Below are positions 35,540 to 44,311 of a DNA stretch of 45,666 nucleotides, piece after piece. The position numbers were made by a program, and so were the translations under genes. The stretch spans positions 25,298-70,963 of the forward strand of contig LUGL01000004.1 of assembly GCA_002796835.1 (NCBI GenBank), in the 5' to 3' direction. Positions within the stretch are counted from its first letter, which is position 1, and each line of letters opens with the position of its first letter. Under the pieces are notes generated by a model that had not been told where the DNA came from, ran no database searches, and saw only the letters and a list, made by a program, of their open reading frames with translations. This DNA comes from Elainella saxicola E1 (GTDB taxonomy: Bacteria; Cyanobacteriota; Cyanobacteriia; Elainellales; Elainellaceae).

Positions 35540-36426
35540 TGGAGTTGGAGGCGCAGCAGACGAGGGAGCCCAAGATGGCAAACGGAGAGCATCTGGCAGT
35601 CCTACATTGGAATCATTACCGCTGGCAAGAGTGGCGATCGCACCATCCTCAGCTTGAGCCTGATTTGAGCGAAGCCGACTTTCGCAGCAAAGATCTCAGC
35701 AATTTGAACTTGAATGGCGTTAATTTGCATCGGGCCTATTTGTCAGAAGCTAATTTAACAGCGGCCTCGCTAACGGGTGCAAGCCTGACCAAAGCGAATT
35801 GCTATGAAGCCAATCTGACAAATGCGAATCTGAATGAAGCCAATTTGACAGATGCAAATTTGATTGGGGCAACGTTGAGGGGCGCTGACCTGCAAGGCGC
35901 GATTTTGCGCACTGCCGATTTGCGAGAAGCCATTCTGATCAACACCAACCTCAGCTATGCCGATTTGATCGGGTCAGATTTGCGGCGCGCTAACTTACGA
36001 GGAGCCGACTTGAGTGATGCCAATCTGATGCGGGCTGATTTGAGCCGAGCCAACCTCAAGGGTGTGATGGCCTACCAGACCAATCTGAGTCGAGTGAATC
36101 TCTTGGAAGCCGATCTGATCGCCGCTAATCTGAGCAAGGCCAGCCTGTTTAAAGCGATTTTGACTGCAGCCTACCTCACTCACAGCAACCTGATTGCGGC
36201 CACTCTGATCGAAGCCAATTTCGATCGGGCCAACTTGAACTGGGCGAATTTAAGCCGCGCCAATTTAAGCAATGCCAGCCTGCGGGGGGCTAATCTACGG
36301 GGAGCCAACTTGAGCCGCACGAATTTGAAAAATGCCGATTTGACTGGGGCAGACCTGCGCCGCAGTAAGTTGTTCAAAGCTGATCTGACTGGAGCCTGTT
36401 TAGAAGCGGCCCTATTGCCTGAGTAG
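35539..36426 (+). CDS. pentapeptide-repeat protein
   Basis: 295 residues. After a 40-residue N-terminal part (NGEHLAVLHWNHYRWQEWR), almost the whole protein (about 43-290) consists of A(D/N)LxX pentapeptides, some 48 units, expected to form a right-handed quadrilateral beta-helix. Such proteins are cytosolic or lumenal and mostly of unknown role in cyanobacteria. The ATG overlaps the ccmP stop (TAATG), suggesting translational coupling. An internal ATG at 35575 is possible. Association with the carboxysome is suggested only by the coupling. Confidence 0.9.
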   Translation: MELEAQQTREPKMANGEHLAVLHWNHYRWQEWRSHHPQLEPDLSEADFRSKDLSNLNLNGVNLHRAYLSEANLTAASLTGASLTKANCYEANLTNANLNEANLTDANLIGATLRGADLQGAILRTADLREAILINTNLSYADLIGSDLRRANLRGADLSDANLMRADLSRANLKGVMAYQTNLSRVNLLEADLIAANLSKASLFKAILTAAYLTHSNLIAATLIEANFDRANLNWANLSRANLSNASLRGANLRGANLSRTNLKNADLTGADLRRSKLFKADLTGACLEAALLPE

Positions 36427-36569
36427 AAGTTGCCTGAGTAGAAAATGGCCAGCGTAGAAACAGCCATTCCTCGTTCGGTTTCCCCCCATTGGGATTCCTA
36501 AGTTCCCCATTCCTGCGGTTGACTATTTGCGCTAGCGTTGAAGGGAAGCAAGTTGCAAGGGAGCTACCT

Positions 36570-37898
36570 GTGTTGCGCTACAAGCTATCGATTCTGAGTT
36601 TGCTCGCGATCGGCCTACTGCCCCTCGGTTCGTGCGCCAATACGCCCTGGGCTGCCCAATTGCAGCAATCCCTGGCTGCCGATCCGCAACTGCAAGCCAA
36701 TTCAGATGCGGTGGTCATTGAATCGCCAACTTCAACGACGACACAACTGCCTGCTAACTTTCCGGCTGAAATTCCTCGCTATGCCAATGCCACCTTGCTA
36801 GCAGTAACGGGGGTTGAGCAGACCAATAGCCCGATCGACAACAATCAGCCTGTGAAAACCCGCTGGCAGACTGAGGATACGGCGGAACAAGTGCAGCAGT
36901 TTTATCGCGATCGCTTCCAGGCAGAAGGGTGGCAAATCACGCCTGCTACTGATGCAGATGCTCCTCTACAGGCCAGTCGGGATGGCTTACAGGTGGCAAT
37001 TTCGACAACCGCCGCTGATGGACAAACCAAATTTTCGATCGATTATCAGTTCGGAGAGGGCGCTGTCAGTACGGCCTCGCCCAGTTCAACAGGCAGCACT
37101 CAACCTGGAGACCCCAATTTTATTGGTCCGGTTTGGCCAAGCGATCGGGTGGCTCAGACTGGCTCCGCTTCACCCAGTCCTAGCGGCAGTCCGGGCGATG
37201 TGCAGCAGGCTCCTACCGAATTGCAGTCCTATATTCAAGATTTAGCAAAACTGGGTGTCTTTGCTGGCGGTAGCGAATTCAAACCGAATGCGGAAATTTC
37301 TCGACGGGACTATGCTCGCTGGCTGGTAACAGCCAATAATCTGATTTACAGCGATCAGGCTGCCCGTAAAATTCGGCTGGCATCGGGCAGTGAGAAACCC
37401 GTTTTTCAGGATGTGTCCGCCACCGATCCAGATTTTGATGTGATTCAAGGATTGGCTAATGCTGGATTGATTCCTAGCCCCTTGTCTGGCAGTGCCGATC
37501 AGGTGAATTTCAAGCCTGATGCGCCCTTGACCCGCGAAGAATTGATTCTCTGGAAAGTGCCGGTAGATACCCGCCAAGCGTTGCCTAATGCGGCGATCGA
37601 TACAATTCAGCAAACCTGGGGCTTCCAAGATGGAGCCAAAATTGCGCCCTATGCGATGCGGGCCGTTGCTGCCGATTATCAGAATGGCGATCTCTCCAAT
37701 ATTCGCCGCGCTTTTGGTTACACCACCCTATTTCAACCCAAGAAATCTGTGAGTCGAGCAGAAGCCGCTGCTGTGCTCTGGCAGTTTGGCACACAGGGCA
37801 ACAACCTATCCGCCAAAGATGCGCTGCAAACCAGCCAAACCCCTACTCAATCTCCTCTGCCATCTCCTGCTGCGCCATCTCCTGCTCAAGGGGGTTAA
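36570..37898 (+). CDS. SLH-domain lipoprotein
   Basis: 442 residues from a GTG start with GGGAG five bases upstream. The signal peptide begins at once (LRYKLSILSLLAIGLLPLG) and ends at a lipobox Cys (LGSC). Residues about 55-160 form a domain with LPANFPAEIPRYANATLLAV and a TRWQTEDTAEQVQQFYRDRF helix. A Ser/Pro/Gly linker follows. The C-terminal half has S-layer-homology-like segments (IQDLAKLGVFAGGSEFKPNAEISRRDYARWL, FKPDAPLTREELI, FQPKKSVSRAEAAAVLW), which bind cell-wall polysaccharide. A TTG at 36489 would add 27 residues before the signal and is less likely. Pro/Ser-rich C-terminus. Confidence 0.87.
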   Translation: MLRYKLSILSLLAIGLLPLGSCANTPWAAQLQQSLAADPQLQANSDAVVIESPTSTTTQLPANFPAEIPRYANATLLAVTGVEQTNSPIDNNQPVKTRWQTEDTAEQVQQFYRDRFQAEGWQITPATDADAPLQASRDGLQVAISTTAADGQTKFSIDYQFGEGAVSTASPSSTGSTQPGDPNFIGPVWPSDRVAQTGSASPSPSGSPGDVQQAPTELQSYIQDLAKLGVFAGGSEFKPNAEISRRDYARWLVTANNLIYSDQAARKIRLASGSEKPVFQDVSATDPDFDVIQGLANAGLIPSPLSGSADQVNFKPDAPLTREELILWKVPVDTRQALPNAAIDTIQQTWGFQDGAKIAPYAMRAVAADYQNGDLSNIRRAFGYTTLFQPKKSVSRAEAAAVLWQFGTQGNNLSAKDALQTSQTPTQSPLPSPAAPSPAQGG

Positions 37899-37904
37899 TC
37901 GCAA

Positions 37905-37926
37905 CAAAAAAGGCGCGATCGCGCCC
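37905..37926 (-). terminator. HIP1-containing rho-independent terminator
   Basis: GGCGCGATCGCGCC (37912-37925), a perfect palindrome built around GCGATCGC. On the minus strand it is followed by a T6 run (complement of 37906-37911). It lies about 50 bp past the stop of the 37978-38490 gene. Confidence 0.75.
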
Positions 37927-37977
37927 CTGGTCTGATGAAGTGAACGTGAACAGTCTGAAGGACGACCTGAAGGACGG

Positions 37978-38490
37978 CTAGGCCAAGACAAAATCGGCTT
38001 CGTCGCTCCCTTTTAAGGCTCCTTTGCCCGTGGTGATTTTCTGACCTGCCACTTCCACGGCAAACGGCGTCTCATCCAGGTTGATGTTGTAGTCGGTCAT
38101 TTCGCTGGTGTAACCGACGCTAGCCAGCATTTTGCGGCCCTCTGGCGTGTAGATAAAGGCCAGCATTTGATTTTTATTTTTCTTAGTATCTGTGGCCCAA
38201 ACCACCATGTATTGCTTGCCCTGATAGTCAAACACTTTGGCAGGACGAGAAGGCACATAGCGACCGACCTCTCCAAAGCTGACATCCAAGAACTTCTGGA
38301 GTGAAGCATCTTCCACTTTGGCAAAGCTGACTTCTTCCGCAGAAGCGGCAGTTCGATCGCCCTGACTTTCGCTGGGTGCTTCTTCTTCTCCCCGATTTTT
38401 GAAGTAGTCCACGGCGGCTTTAGTGCCGATCGCGCCTACGGTAGCAATGCCTGCCCCAATCAGGACGTTGCGAAGCATGTTGTTGCTCAT
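37978..38490 (-). CDS. hypothetical protein with N-terminal hydrophobic segment
   Basis: 170 residues. A hydrophobic stretch (residues about 5-24, LRNVLIGAGIATVGAIGTKA) suggests one membrane anchor or glycine-rich helix. An acidic linker leads to a beta-rich C-terminal domain (KVFDYQGKQYMVVWATDTKKNKNQMLAFIYTPEGRKML, TPFAVEVAGQKITTGKG). I recall similar uncharacterised proteins in cyanobacteria. ATG start; convergent with the SLH gene, with a shared terminator region. Confidence 0.78.
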   Translation of the reverse strand: MSNNMLRNVLIGAGIATVGAIGTKAAVDYFKNRGEEEAPSESQGDRTAASAEEVSFAKVEDASLQKFLDVSFGEVGRYVPSRPAKVFDYQGKQYMVVWATDTKKNKNQMLAFIYTPEGRKMLASVGYTSEMTDYNINLDETPFAVEVAGQKITTGKGALKGSDEADFVLA

Positions 38491-38585
38491 GGTTACATCT
38501 CGAAATCTTTTGTAACGTCATAGACTTTATCGGAAGTTACTAAAAATTCCTGATGACTTTAACAAAAACTTAAGTTTTGCTGCTG

Positions 38586-39449
38586 CTAACCGAGCAGTTC
38601 GTTCGGATCAATTCCTCTAGCCCGCAGGCGTTCCAGCAACTGTTCTCGCTGTTGCCGCTCTTGTTCTAGTTGCATCTCTGCCTGTTCTGCGCGTTGACGC
38701 TCTCGTTCAGCCCGTCGCCGTTCCCGTTCTGCGCGTTGACGTTCTTGTTCGGCCCGTTGTTGCTCCTGTTGAGCTCTTTCCGCTTCAGTTGGTACCCAGC
38801 AGCCCCGATCGTCATACCAGCGCAGCCAGTCGCGATTGATCCCCTGGTAGCTTCCCTGCCAAACCCCTAATCCTAGGTTGAGATCCGGAATCCAGAGTTT
38901 CTGTTCGGGTAGAGACAGTTCCTCATAGCGCCCCTGATTTAAACCAAAAGCCTGGAAGCGATTGGTATAGCGATCGAAAACAATGTAGTAGGGCACTCGC
39001 AGAATTTGTTCATAGACCTGCCATTTCGTCGGAGGCTGGTTATCTTCTCGTTCAGCTTGGCCCAGATCCTGGGTTTCAGTTCCAGGAGAGAGCAATTCAA
39101 CTACCACAAAGGGACTCACGCCTTCTTGCCAGAGAACGTAGCTGAGGCGGAGGTCAGTGCCATCGTAGAGGCGAGAAACACCTAAGATCAAGAACCAATC
39201 GGGGCGTTTATACCAGAGGGGATGGCGGATATCGTAATAAAGATTGAGGTCAGTCCCAGTAAAAAAGTTGTTTGAATCGTAGATGCTGAAGCGAAGAGTC
39301 GCACTCAAGAGCTGGGGTTGCAGGTCATGAAATTCATCAGGCAAGCCAGACCCCTCTAGATCTTCACTGGGAAGATCGTACATAGTAGGCAGGGTTTGTC
39401 TTGGCGGCAGCGGTGGATCAGTTTGGGGCGGAGGCAGATGAATAACCAT
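38586..39449 (-). CDS. Uma2-family (DUF820) protein with coiled-coil tail
   Basis: 287 residues. The N-terminal 190 residues have the Uma2 / PD-(D/E)XK-like fold: LYYDIRHPLWYKRPDWFLILGV, VVELLSPGTETQDLG and YEQILRVPYYIVFDRYTNRFQAF. The D-x(n)-E-L-x-S core resembles the nuclease motif. Whether these abundant cyanobacterial proteins cut DNA is not established. Residues about 215-280 are a Gln/Glu/Arg-rich heptad coiled coil (RAERERRRAERERQRAEQ) ending with LLERLRARGIDPNELLG, the usual end of this subgroup. A small inverted repeat AGCAGTA / TACTGCT (39453-39474) lies immediately upstream. Confidence 0.88.
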   Translation of the reverse strand: MVIHLPPPQTDPPLPPRQTLPTMYDLPSEDLEGSGLPDEFHDLQPQLLSATLRFSIYDSNNFFTGTDLNLYYDIRHPLWYKRPDWFLILGVSRLYDGTDLRLSYVLWQEGVSPFVVVELLSPGTETQDLGQAEREDNQPPTKWQVYEQILRVPYYIVFDRYTNRFQAFGLNQGRYEELSLPEQKLWIPDLNLGLGVWQGSYQGINRDWLRWYDDRGCWVPTEAERAQQEQQRAEQERQRAERERRRAERERQRAEQAEMQLEQERQQREQLLERLRARGIDPNELLG

Positions 39450-39585
39450 AGCAGCAGTACAGGGAATTACTGCTATCTTAATCTCGAAAGCTGCCGATCA
39501 AGAGTTTGACGATGCCATCCCCAAAAAACATCGGTCACTACTCACAAGATTGATCATTCCCGCCCCCCTACTCCTCTGCTTCCCC

Positions 39586-40632
39586 ATGCCCATTTCCTTC
39601 GATCGCCTCTTCGCCACTATTACTGAACTCGTGCTTTGCCATTCCCCCAGCGGGGCTGAAGCTGAAATCGATTGCTGGCTGCTCCAAAAGTTTCAGCAAA
39701 TCGGACGGGAGGCGTATTTGGATGCGGCTGGCAACTGTGTCGCCAAAATTGCTGGACGAGATTCCAGTCGATCGATCGCAATTACGGCCCATAAAGATGA
39801 GATTGGCGGCATCGTCAAGACCATCAAGGACAACGGCAATCTGGAGGTGCGGCGCTTGGGTGGTGCTTTTCCCTGGGTCTATGGTGAAGGAGTCGTGGAT
39901 TTGTTGGGCGATCGACAGACCATCAGCGGTATTCTCAGCTTTGGTTCACGGCATGTTTCGCATGAATCTCCCCAGAAGTCACTGCAAGAGGATCAGCCGG
40001 TGAAATGGGAAGATGCCTGGGTGGAAACGAAATGTACGGCAGAAGAATTAGAGGCAGCAGGCGTTCGGCCTGGAACGCGAATGGTGGTAGGCAAGCACCG
40101 TAAACATCCGTTTCGGCTGAAAGATTACATTGCCAGCTATACTCTCGATAACAAAGCGTCAGTTGCAATTTTGCTGGCCCTGGCTGAACAGATACAGCAG
40201 CCCGCTTTTGATTTGTATCTGGTGGCCTCTTCCAAAGAAGAAGTAGGGGCGATCGGCGCTTTGTATTTTTCTCAACGTCAGCTTCTGGATGGCCTGATCG
40301 CCTTAGAAATCTGTCCGCTTTCTGCGGAATATCCGATCGAAGCAGGTCCAGTCCCGGTTCTACTGTCTCAGGATGGCTATGGTCTTTATGACGAAGACTT
40401 GAATGCGGAACTGCGGCAGGTGGCAGCGGCTCAGAATATTCCGCTTCAGTTAGCCACAATTAGCGGATTTGGCAGCGATGGATCGATCGCCATGAAGAAT
40501 GGCCATGTCCCCAAAGCTGCCTGCCTCAGCTTTCCCACCCAAAATACGCATGGATACGAAATTGCTCACTTGGGCGCGATCATTCATTGTATTGAGCTGC
40601 TCAAAGCATTCTGCAAAGGCGCAAATCGATGA
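39586..40632 (+). CDS. M42-family aminopeptidase / glutamyl aminopeptidase-like
   Basis: 348 residues, cytosolic. Motifs of metal-dependent M42 peptidases (FrvX-like): HSPSGAEAEID, ITAHKDEIGGIVKTI (metal His and Asp), YIASYTLDNKASVAILLAL (bridging Asp), ASSKEEVGAIGAL (catalytic Glu pair), LEICPLS and FPTQNTHGYEIAHLG (metal His). ATG at 39586 was chosen; an upstream TTG at 39550 would add a short Leu/Pro-rich stretch. The gene converges on the DMT transporter gene with only two bases between the stop codons. Confidence 0.9.
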   Translation: MPISFDRLFATITELVLCHSPSGAEAEIDCWLLQKFQQIGREAYLDAAGNCVAKIAGRDSSRSIAITAHKDEIGGIVKTIKDNGNLEVRRLGGAFPWVYGEGVVDLLGDRQTISGILSFGSRHVSHESPQKSLQEDQPVKWEDAWVETKCTAEELEAAGVRPGTRMVVGKHRKHPFRLKDYIASYTLDNKASVAILLALAEQIQQPAFDLYLVASSKEEVGAIGALYFSQRQLLDGLIALEICPLSAEYPIEAGPVPVLLSQDGYGLYDEDLNAELRQVAAAQNIPLQLATISGFGSDGSIAMKNGHVPKAACLSFPTQNTHGYEIAHLGAIIHCIELLKAFCKGANR

Positions 40633-40634
40633 GG

Positions 40635-42572
40635 TTAACTTGCTAGTTCCTGTTCGCGTTGCTTGGCTTGACGGATCGCTTTGTTGTGCAGCATCAGACG
40701 TTCTAAGCTCAATGCTGTGCCGCTTAAGGTCACCAGCAACACACCCAGAATTTGAACAAAATTCAGCGTTGTTAAGGTTCCAGGCACCAGGAAGAAAGCC
40801 AGCAGTGCTGTAATGACAGGGGTACTGGCGGCAATAATCGCCGATCGAGCTGCTCCCAGGGCGCGGATGCCGTAATGGTTGAGGGTATAGCTGCCCACGG
40901 TGAACAGTCCTAACAATCCACCACTGATCAGCAAACTGGTCCAGCTAGTTGGTTTGCCGCTTAAGCCAAACACAATCAGGCTAATGCTGCTGAGCACAAA
41001 CATGGTGGCAAATTGCAGAAGACTGACGGGAATCGGGTGCACTTTCCGTGCCCCGAGCTGCATCGCAATCAGGTAGAGCGTAAATGTCACAGCTGAAATG
41101 ATTCCAGCGATGATGCCGCCTGTGGGGGGATTGTCGATCGACAACAGCGGATAAACCGCCAGACCCGTGCCCACTAAAATGCCTAAGATGATGCCCAGGC
41201 GCTTGAGGGAGAGTTTTTCGGCAAACAGCAGGAAGCCAAACACTAAACTGCCAATCGGGTACATAAATAGCAGGGTGACTGCCACACCAGGACCCGTCTG
41301 ACCGATCGCAATATAGAGGAACACCTGAGAGAGGAACAGGAAAACGCCGCTCACCACAATGCCAATCAGGGCTCGCCGATCTTGCGATCGAGACAACGTG
41401 CGCACCTCACGTAGAGTCGGCGGATAGAGATAGGTCGAAAGCCAAACCATGATCGGCACAACCACCAGCATGCGGATCCATAGCAGCAAGGCCGAGTTGC
41501 TGAACGTATTCAAGCTGAGATAGCCGCCGATCGCCTGTTGACCGAAAAGCTGACTGGCATTGCCGATGATGCCCACCGTGACATAGTGGAGCGAAATCAC
41601 CAGGGTTGACAGAAAAACAAAGCCCAGACCCAACTTCAGATTGCTGATGCGACGAGTGCGGCTGGGTCGGATGGGGGCTGCCTCGGCTGCCACTTCTTCG
41701 TCATCTGGATCGATCGCTTCATCCACCTCTTCTAACTGAGGCCGATTGGGAATCAGCGAATCCATCCAGCTTGAGGAGCTCGCTGGCGGATTGAAGGCTG
41801 CACTTGGAGTGGGAGACGTGGATGCACTGGGAGGGATAGCAGGCCGAGTATTGCCCAACGAAAAGTTTTCCGGCAGGGGCAGCGCCATATTGGTCGGCGG
41901 ACTAATTTCTCGTGGGGGAAAGCTGGGTTCCAGATATTGCCCACTCTGTTGTCCACCATACTGTCCACCTTGACGGGCTTCTACCTGAAGCTGCTGGCTC
42001 AGGCGCTTGACCAATACTTCCAGAATCGCTTCACCTTGCTGTCCCAGCGTATGCATCCGCTCTAACTGTTGGGCTAAAGAGCTTTGATAGCTGTTGATGT
42101 CGTGGCGGAGGGAGGCAAAGGTGCGATTGACGGTGTCATCCAAAGACGAGGCCAACCGATAGGACTGATCGGACGCCATGTTTGCCCCGGTAATTTGTGG
42201 CGGATTCGCCGATTGGTAGGCCCCCAGTGTCTGGTTGAGGCGATCGTTCAAGGCGGTCTGCAAATGGTTCGCCAAGACTAATGCGAGCTGCTTTGCCCAG
42301 GCTTGCTGCTGCGCCAACTGCTGTCGCGATAAATCAATTTCGTGCTGAGATTGCAATGCCTGCTGCTGATTTTGCAGCTTCTCAATGTCGTTAATCAGAC
42401 GCGATTTTTCAGCCTGAAGCCGATTCACATCTTGATTCAGCTGCATCAGCACATCTTGCTGTAAGCTCCGCAAGTCTTGCGTGACCGATCGCAACAAACT
42501 TTCAGCCGTCTGAGTTTCGTCGGGTGACATATTAGCCCCGTTTTGTTCTGGTAAGTTATCCAGCCGCCCCAT
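40635..42572 (-). CDS. DMT/EamA-family transporter fused to N-terminal coiled coil
   Basis: 645 residues. Residues about 18-110 and 150-195 are long predicted coiled coils (LRSLQQDVLMQLNQDVNRLQAEKSRL). Residues 200-310 are a Gly/Pro/Ser- and acidic-rich linker. From about 312 to 625 there are ten hydrophobic segments in two five-helix EamA halves (ending GILVGTGLAVYP and LGVLLVTLSGTALSLE), typical of drug/metabolite exporters. Residues 1-310 are therefore a large extra-membrane extension about as long as the transporter itself. ATG at 42530 is an alternative start. Substrate unknown. Confidence 0.88.
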   Translation of the reverse strand: MGRLDNLPEQNGANMSPDETQTAESLLRSVTQDLRSLQQDVLMQLNQDVNRLQAEKSRLINDIEKLQNQQQALQSQHEIDLSRQQLAQQQAWAKQLALVLANHLQTALNDRLNQTLGAYQSANPPQITGANMASDQSYRLASSLDDTVNRTFASLRHDINSYQSSLAQQLERMHTLGQQGEAILEVLVKRLSQQLQVEARQGGQYGGQQSGQYLEPSFPPREISPPTNMALPLPENFSLGNTRPAIPPSASTSPTPSAAFNPPASSSSWMDSLIPNRPQLEEVDEAIDPDDEEVAAEAAPIRPSRTRRISNLKLGLGFVFLSTLVISLHYVTVGIIGNASQLFGQQAIGGYLSLNTFSNSALLLWIRMLVVVPIMVWLSTYLYPPTLREVRTLSRSQDRRALIGIVVSGVFLFLSQVFLYIAIGQTGPGVAVTLLFMYPIGSLVFGFLLFAEKLSLKRLGIILGILVGTGLAVYPLLSIDNPPTGGIIAGIISAVTFTLYLIAMQLGARKVHPIPVSLLQFATMFVLSSISLIVFGLSGKPTSWTSLLISGGLLGLFTVGSYTLNHYGIRALGAARSAIIAASTPVITALLAFFLVPGTLTTLNFVQILGVLLVTLSGTALSLERLMLHNKAIRQAKQREQELAS

Positions 42573-42886
42573 GGATGTGCAACCTCTCGCCTGTTAAAAT
42601 TAGCCGCTCTTACGATCGTTCGCACCTAAGAAGCAAACAGCGAGAAGCAACAAAGCTTTCGCTCCAGCAACCCATTCCTGCTGATTGCTATGCGCAGAAA
42701 TTGTCAGAGTCGGCTGACAGTGATGATATCTCTAAAGTTAAAAGATGGAGTCCCAATTTGGGAATTTCTCGATCGGGATGTCTATACTCTCCATGCCTAG
42801 CGTCCCAATTTCAGGAGACTCTCAGAGCTCCTTACAAATTTGGCTAGATTGCTGCATAGGGATGCTGGACGAAGACAGAATTGGCC
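42573..42886. other. 314-bp region between cysE and the DMT gene
   Basis: Promoter region of the minus-strand DMT gene. It contains TCCCAATTTGGGA (42751-42763), a 13-bp palindrome, and a second GTCCCAATTT at 42802-42811. A frame on + (42575-42847) has no recognisable features and was not called. Confidence 0.4.
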
Positions 42887-43648
42887 CTAAATGCCTGCGC
42901 CATCCAAAAACTGCTCGATGATGCGATCGTTCAAACGGCAGCTCGTGGGATGATGCGCCAAGGCTTCTTCTACGATTTCCGGTTCGACGGCGGGCTCCAG
43001 GGTGGGTTGCTGCAGGGCCTGCATTTGTTGCTCTAAGATTTCGATGCGATCGAGCAAAGCCCGGATGACTTGAGCTTCTGAGTCAGGCAGTTGCCCGTGA
43101 TCGAGAGGGCCAACCCGCTCACCCGCCCGATAAACAATTCGGCCAGGAATGCCGACCACCGTGCAGTCAGACGGCACATCGCGCAGCACGACTGATCCAG
43201 CTCCAATCCGCACATTATCGCCAATTAATAGATTGCCAAGCACCTTCGCACCCGCACCAACAACGACGTTTTCCCCTAAGGTTGGATGGCGTTTGCCGCT
43301 TTCCTTCCCCGTGCCGCCGAGGGTGACACCTTGATAGATTAGGGCATAGTTGCCAACAATTGCGGTTTCGCCAATCACGACGCCCATACCGTGATCGATG
43401 AAAACACCGCGTCCGATTGTCGCGCCGGGGTGAATCTCAATGCCAGTCAAGAACCGGGCGATATGGGAGATCAGGCGAGGAATGAAAGGGACGCGCAGGC
43501 GATAAAGCTGGTGGGCAAAACGGTGCAGCAAAAGCGCCTGGAGACCGGGGTAACAGAATAAAACTTCCAGCCAGTTACGCGCAGCTGGGTCACGGTCGAA
43601 AATGATGCGAAAGTCAGCCCTGAAAGTTTCTAGAACGGTTTTCAGCAC
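42887..43648 (-). CDS. cysE: serine O-acetyltransferase
   Basis: Transfers acetyl from acetyl-CoA to serine, the first step of cysteine synthesis. 253 residues from GTG. N-terminal helices (FRADFRIIFDRDPAARNWLEVLFCYPGLQALLLHR) precede a left-handed beta-helix of hexapeptides. That helix has the catalytic region GIEIHPGATIGRGVFIDHGMGVVIGETAIVG and NYALIYQGVTLGGTGKESGKRHPTLGENVVVGAGAKVLG. The GTG at 43648 was preferred over TTG at 43681 because it lies closest to the family N-terminus. The C-terminal 80 residues extend past the usual end, with a predicted coiled coil (LLDRIEILEQQMQALQQP). Confidence 0.95.
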   Translation of the reverse strand: MLKTVLETFRADFRIIFDRDPAARNWLEVLFCYPGLQALLLHRFAHQLYRLRVPFIPRLISHIARFLTGIEIHPGATIGRGVFIDHGMGVVIGETAIVGNYALIYQGVTLGGTGKESGKRHPTLGENVVVGAGAKVLGNLLIGDNVRIGAGSVVLRDVPSDCTVVGIPGRIVYRAGERVGPLDHGQLPDSEAQVIRALLDRIEILEQQMQALQQPTLEPAVEPEIVEEALAHHPTSCRLNDRIIEQFLDGAGI

Positions 43649-43786
43649 AAGCCCATTACCCCGGTAAGGATAAACTACCAACTTACAGGCTAATACATTT
43701 TTTGTACCGCAAGATGAGAAGAAGCTGAAAGTCAGGTTAAGAGCCGCAAAGGATGAAATTCTCTCACCAATTGCTATTCCAAATCG

Positions 43787-44131
43787 TTATCCTTTTTCGC
43801 GCAAAAGCTGATGAATACTTTGTAGCTCTGCCAGGATCGATCGCAATAGTTCATGGGTGACGGTTTCAGTCGGCTGTTGCACTTCGATCGTCACTTGTTT
43901 AATCCGCAGCACATCCTGGGCAAAACGGGCTACTTCATTTGGGTGAAACAGCAAGGGATCATCTTTATCGACTCGCAGTTCGGGATTGAGCCGCGTCGGA
44001 TCATAAGATGGATTCAGCGTATTCGGATCTGTGTTGGCATAGCGATAGACCGAGGCTCTGGACCGATTCAGCGCTTTTTCGACGGCTTCAACAGTCATGA
44101 GGCTCGGAGCAGGTTTGCTGGTTTCTAACAT
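43787..44131 (-). CDS. small HTH-type DNA-binding-like protein
   Basis: 114 residues. Residues 12-35 (MTVEAVEKALNRSRASVYRYANTD) form a helix-turn-helix-like segment with the SRASVYRYA recognition-helix pattern. The middle (PSYDPTRLNPELRVDKDDPLLFHPNEVARFAQDVL) is conserved in similar cyanobacterial proteins as I recall. The C-terminus is a predicted coiled coil (LLRSILAELQSIHQLLREKG), suggesting dimerisation. Targets unknown. ATG start. Confidence 0.77.
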   Translation of the reverse strand: MLETSKPAPSLMTVEAVEKALNRSRASVYRYANTDPNTLNPSYDPTRLNPELRVDKDDPLLFHPNEVARFAQDVLRIKQVTIEVQQPTETVTHELLRSILAELQSIHQLLREKG

Positions 44132-44311
44132 CGTGAATTGCAGCCTGGAAGAGAATTGCGATCGTCTATTGTAGTCCTAGATTGGGATTAAATTGTCTCA
44201 GTTCAAGAATGTACCTTTTTGAAGAAGCCACTAGCGTCGTCCCAAACTACCATAGGGAGCAAATCAGGGAAGCCTATCAAGGGCTGAAAGTCAGGCTAGG
44301 AGAAAAAGATT

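Noticed and set aside
35995-36467. Antisense frames within the pentapeptide-repeat gene
   Set aside because: Repetitive coding sequence yields open antisense frames automatically.
42575-42847. 90-codon frame on + between cysE and the DMT gene
   Set aside because: No Shine-Dalgarno, mixed composition and no similarity; it occupies the promoter region of the DMT gene.
43724-44295. 13-bp identical repeat GCTGAAAGTCAGG at 43724 and 44283
   Set aside because: A 13-mer pair is expected several times by chance in a window of this size, and no symmetry or common context supports function.
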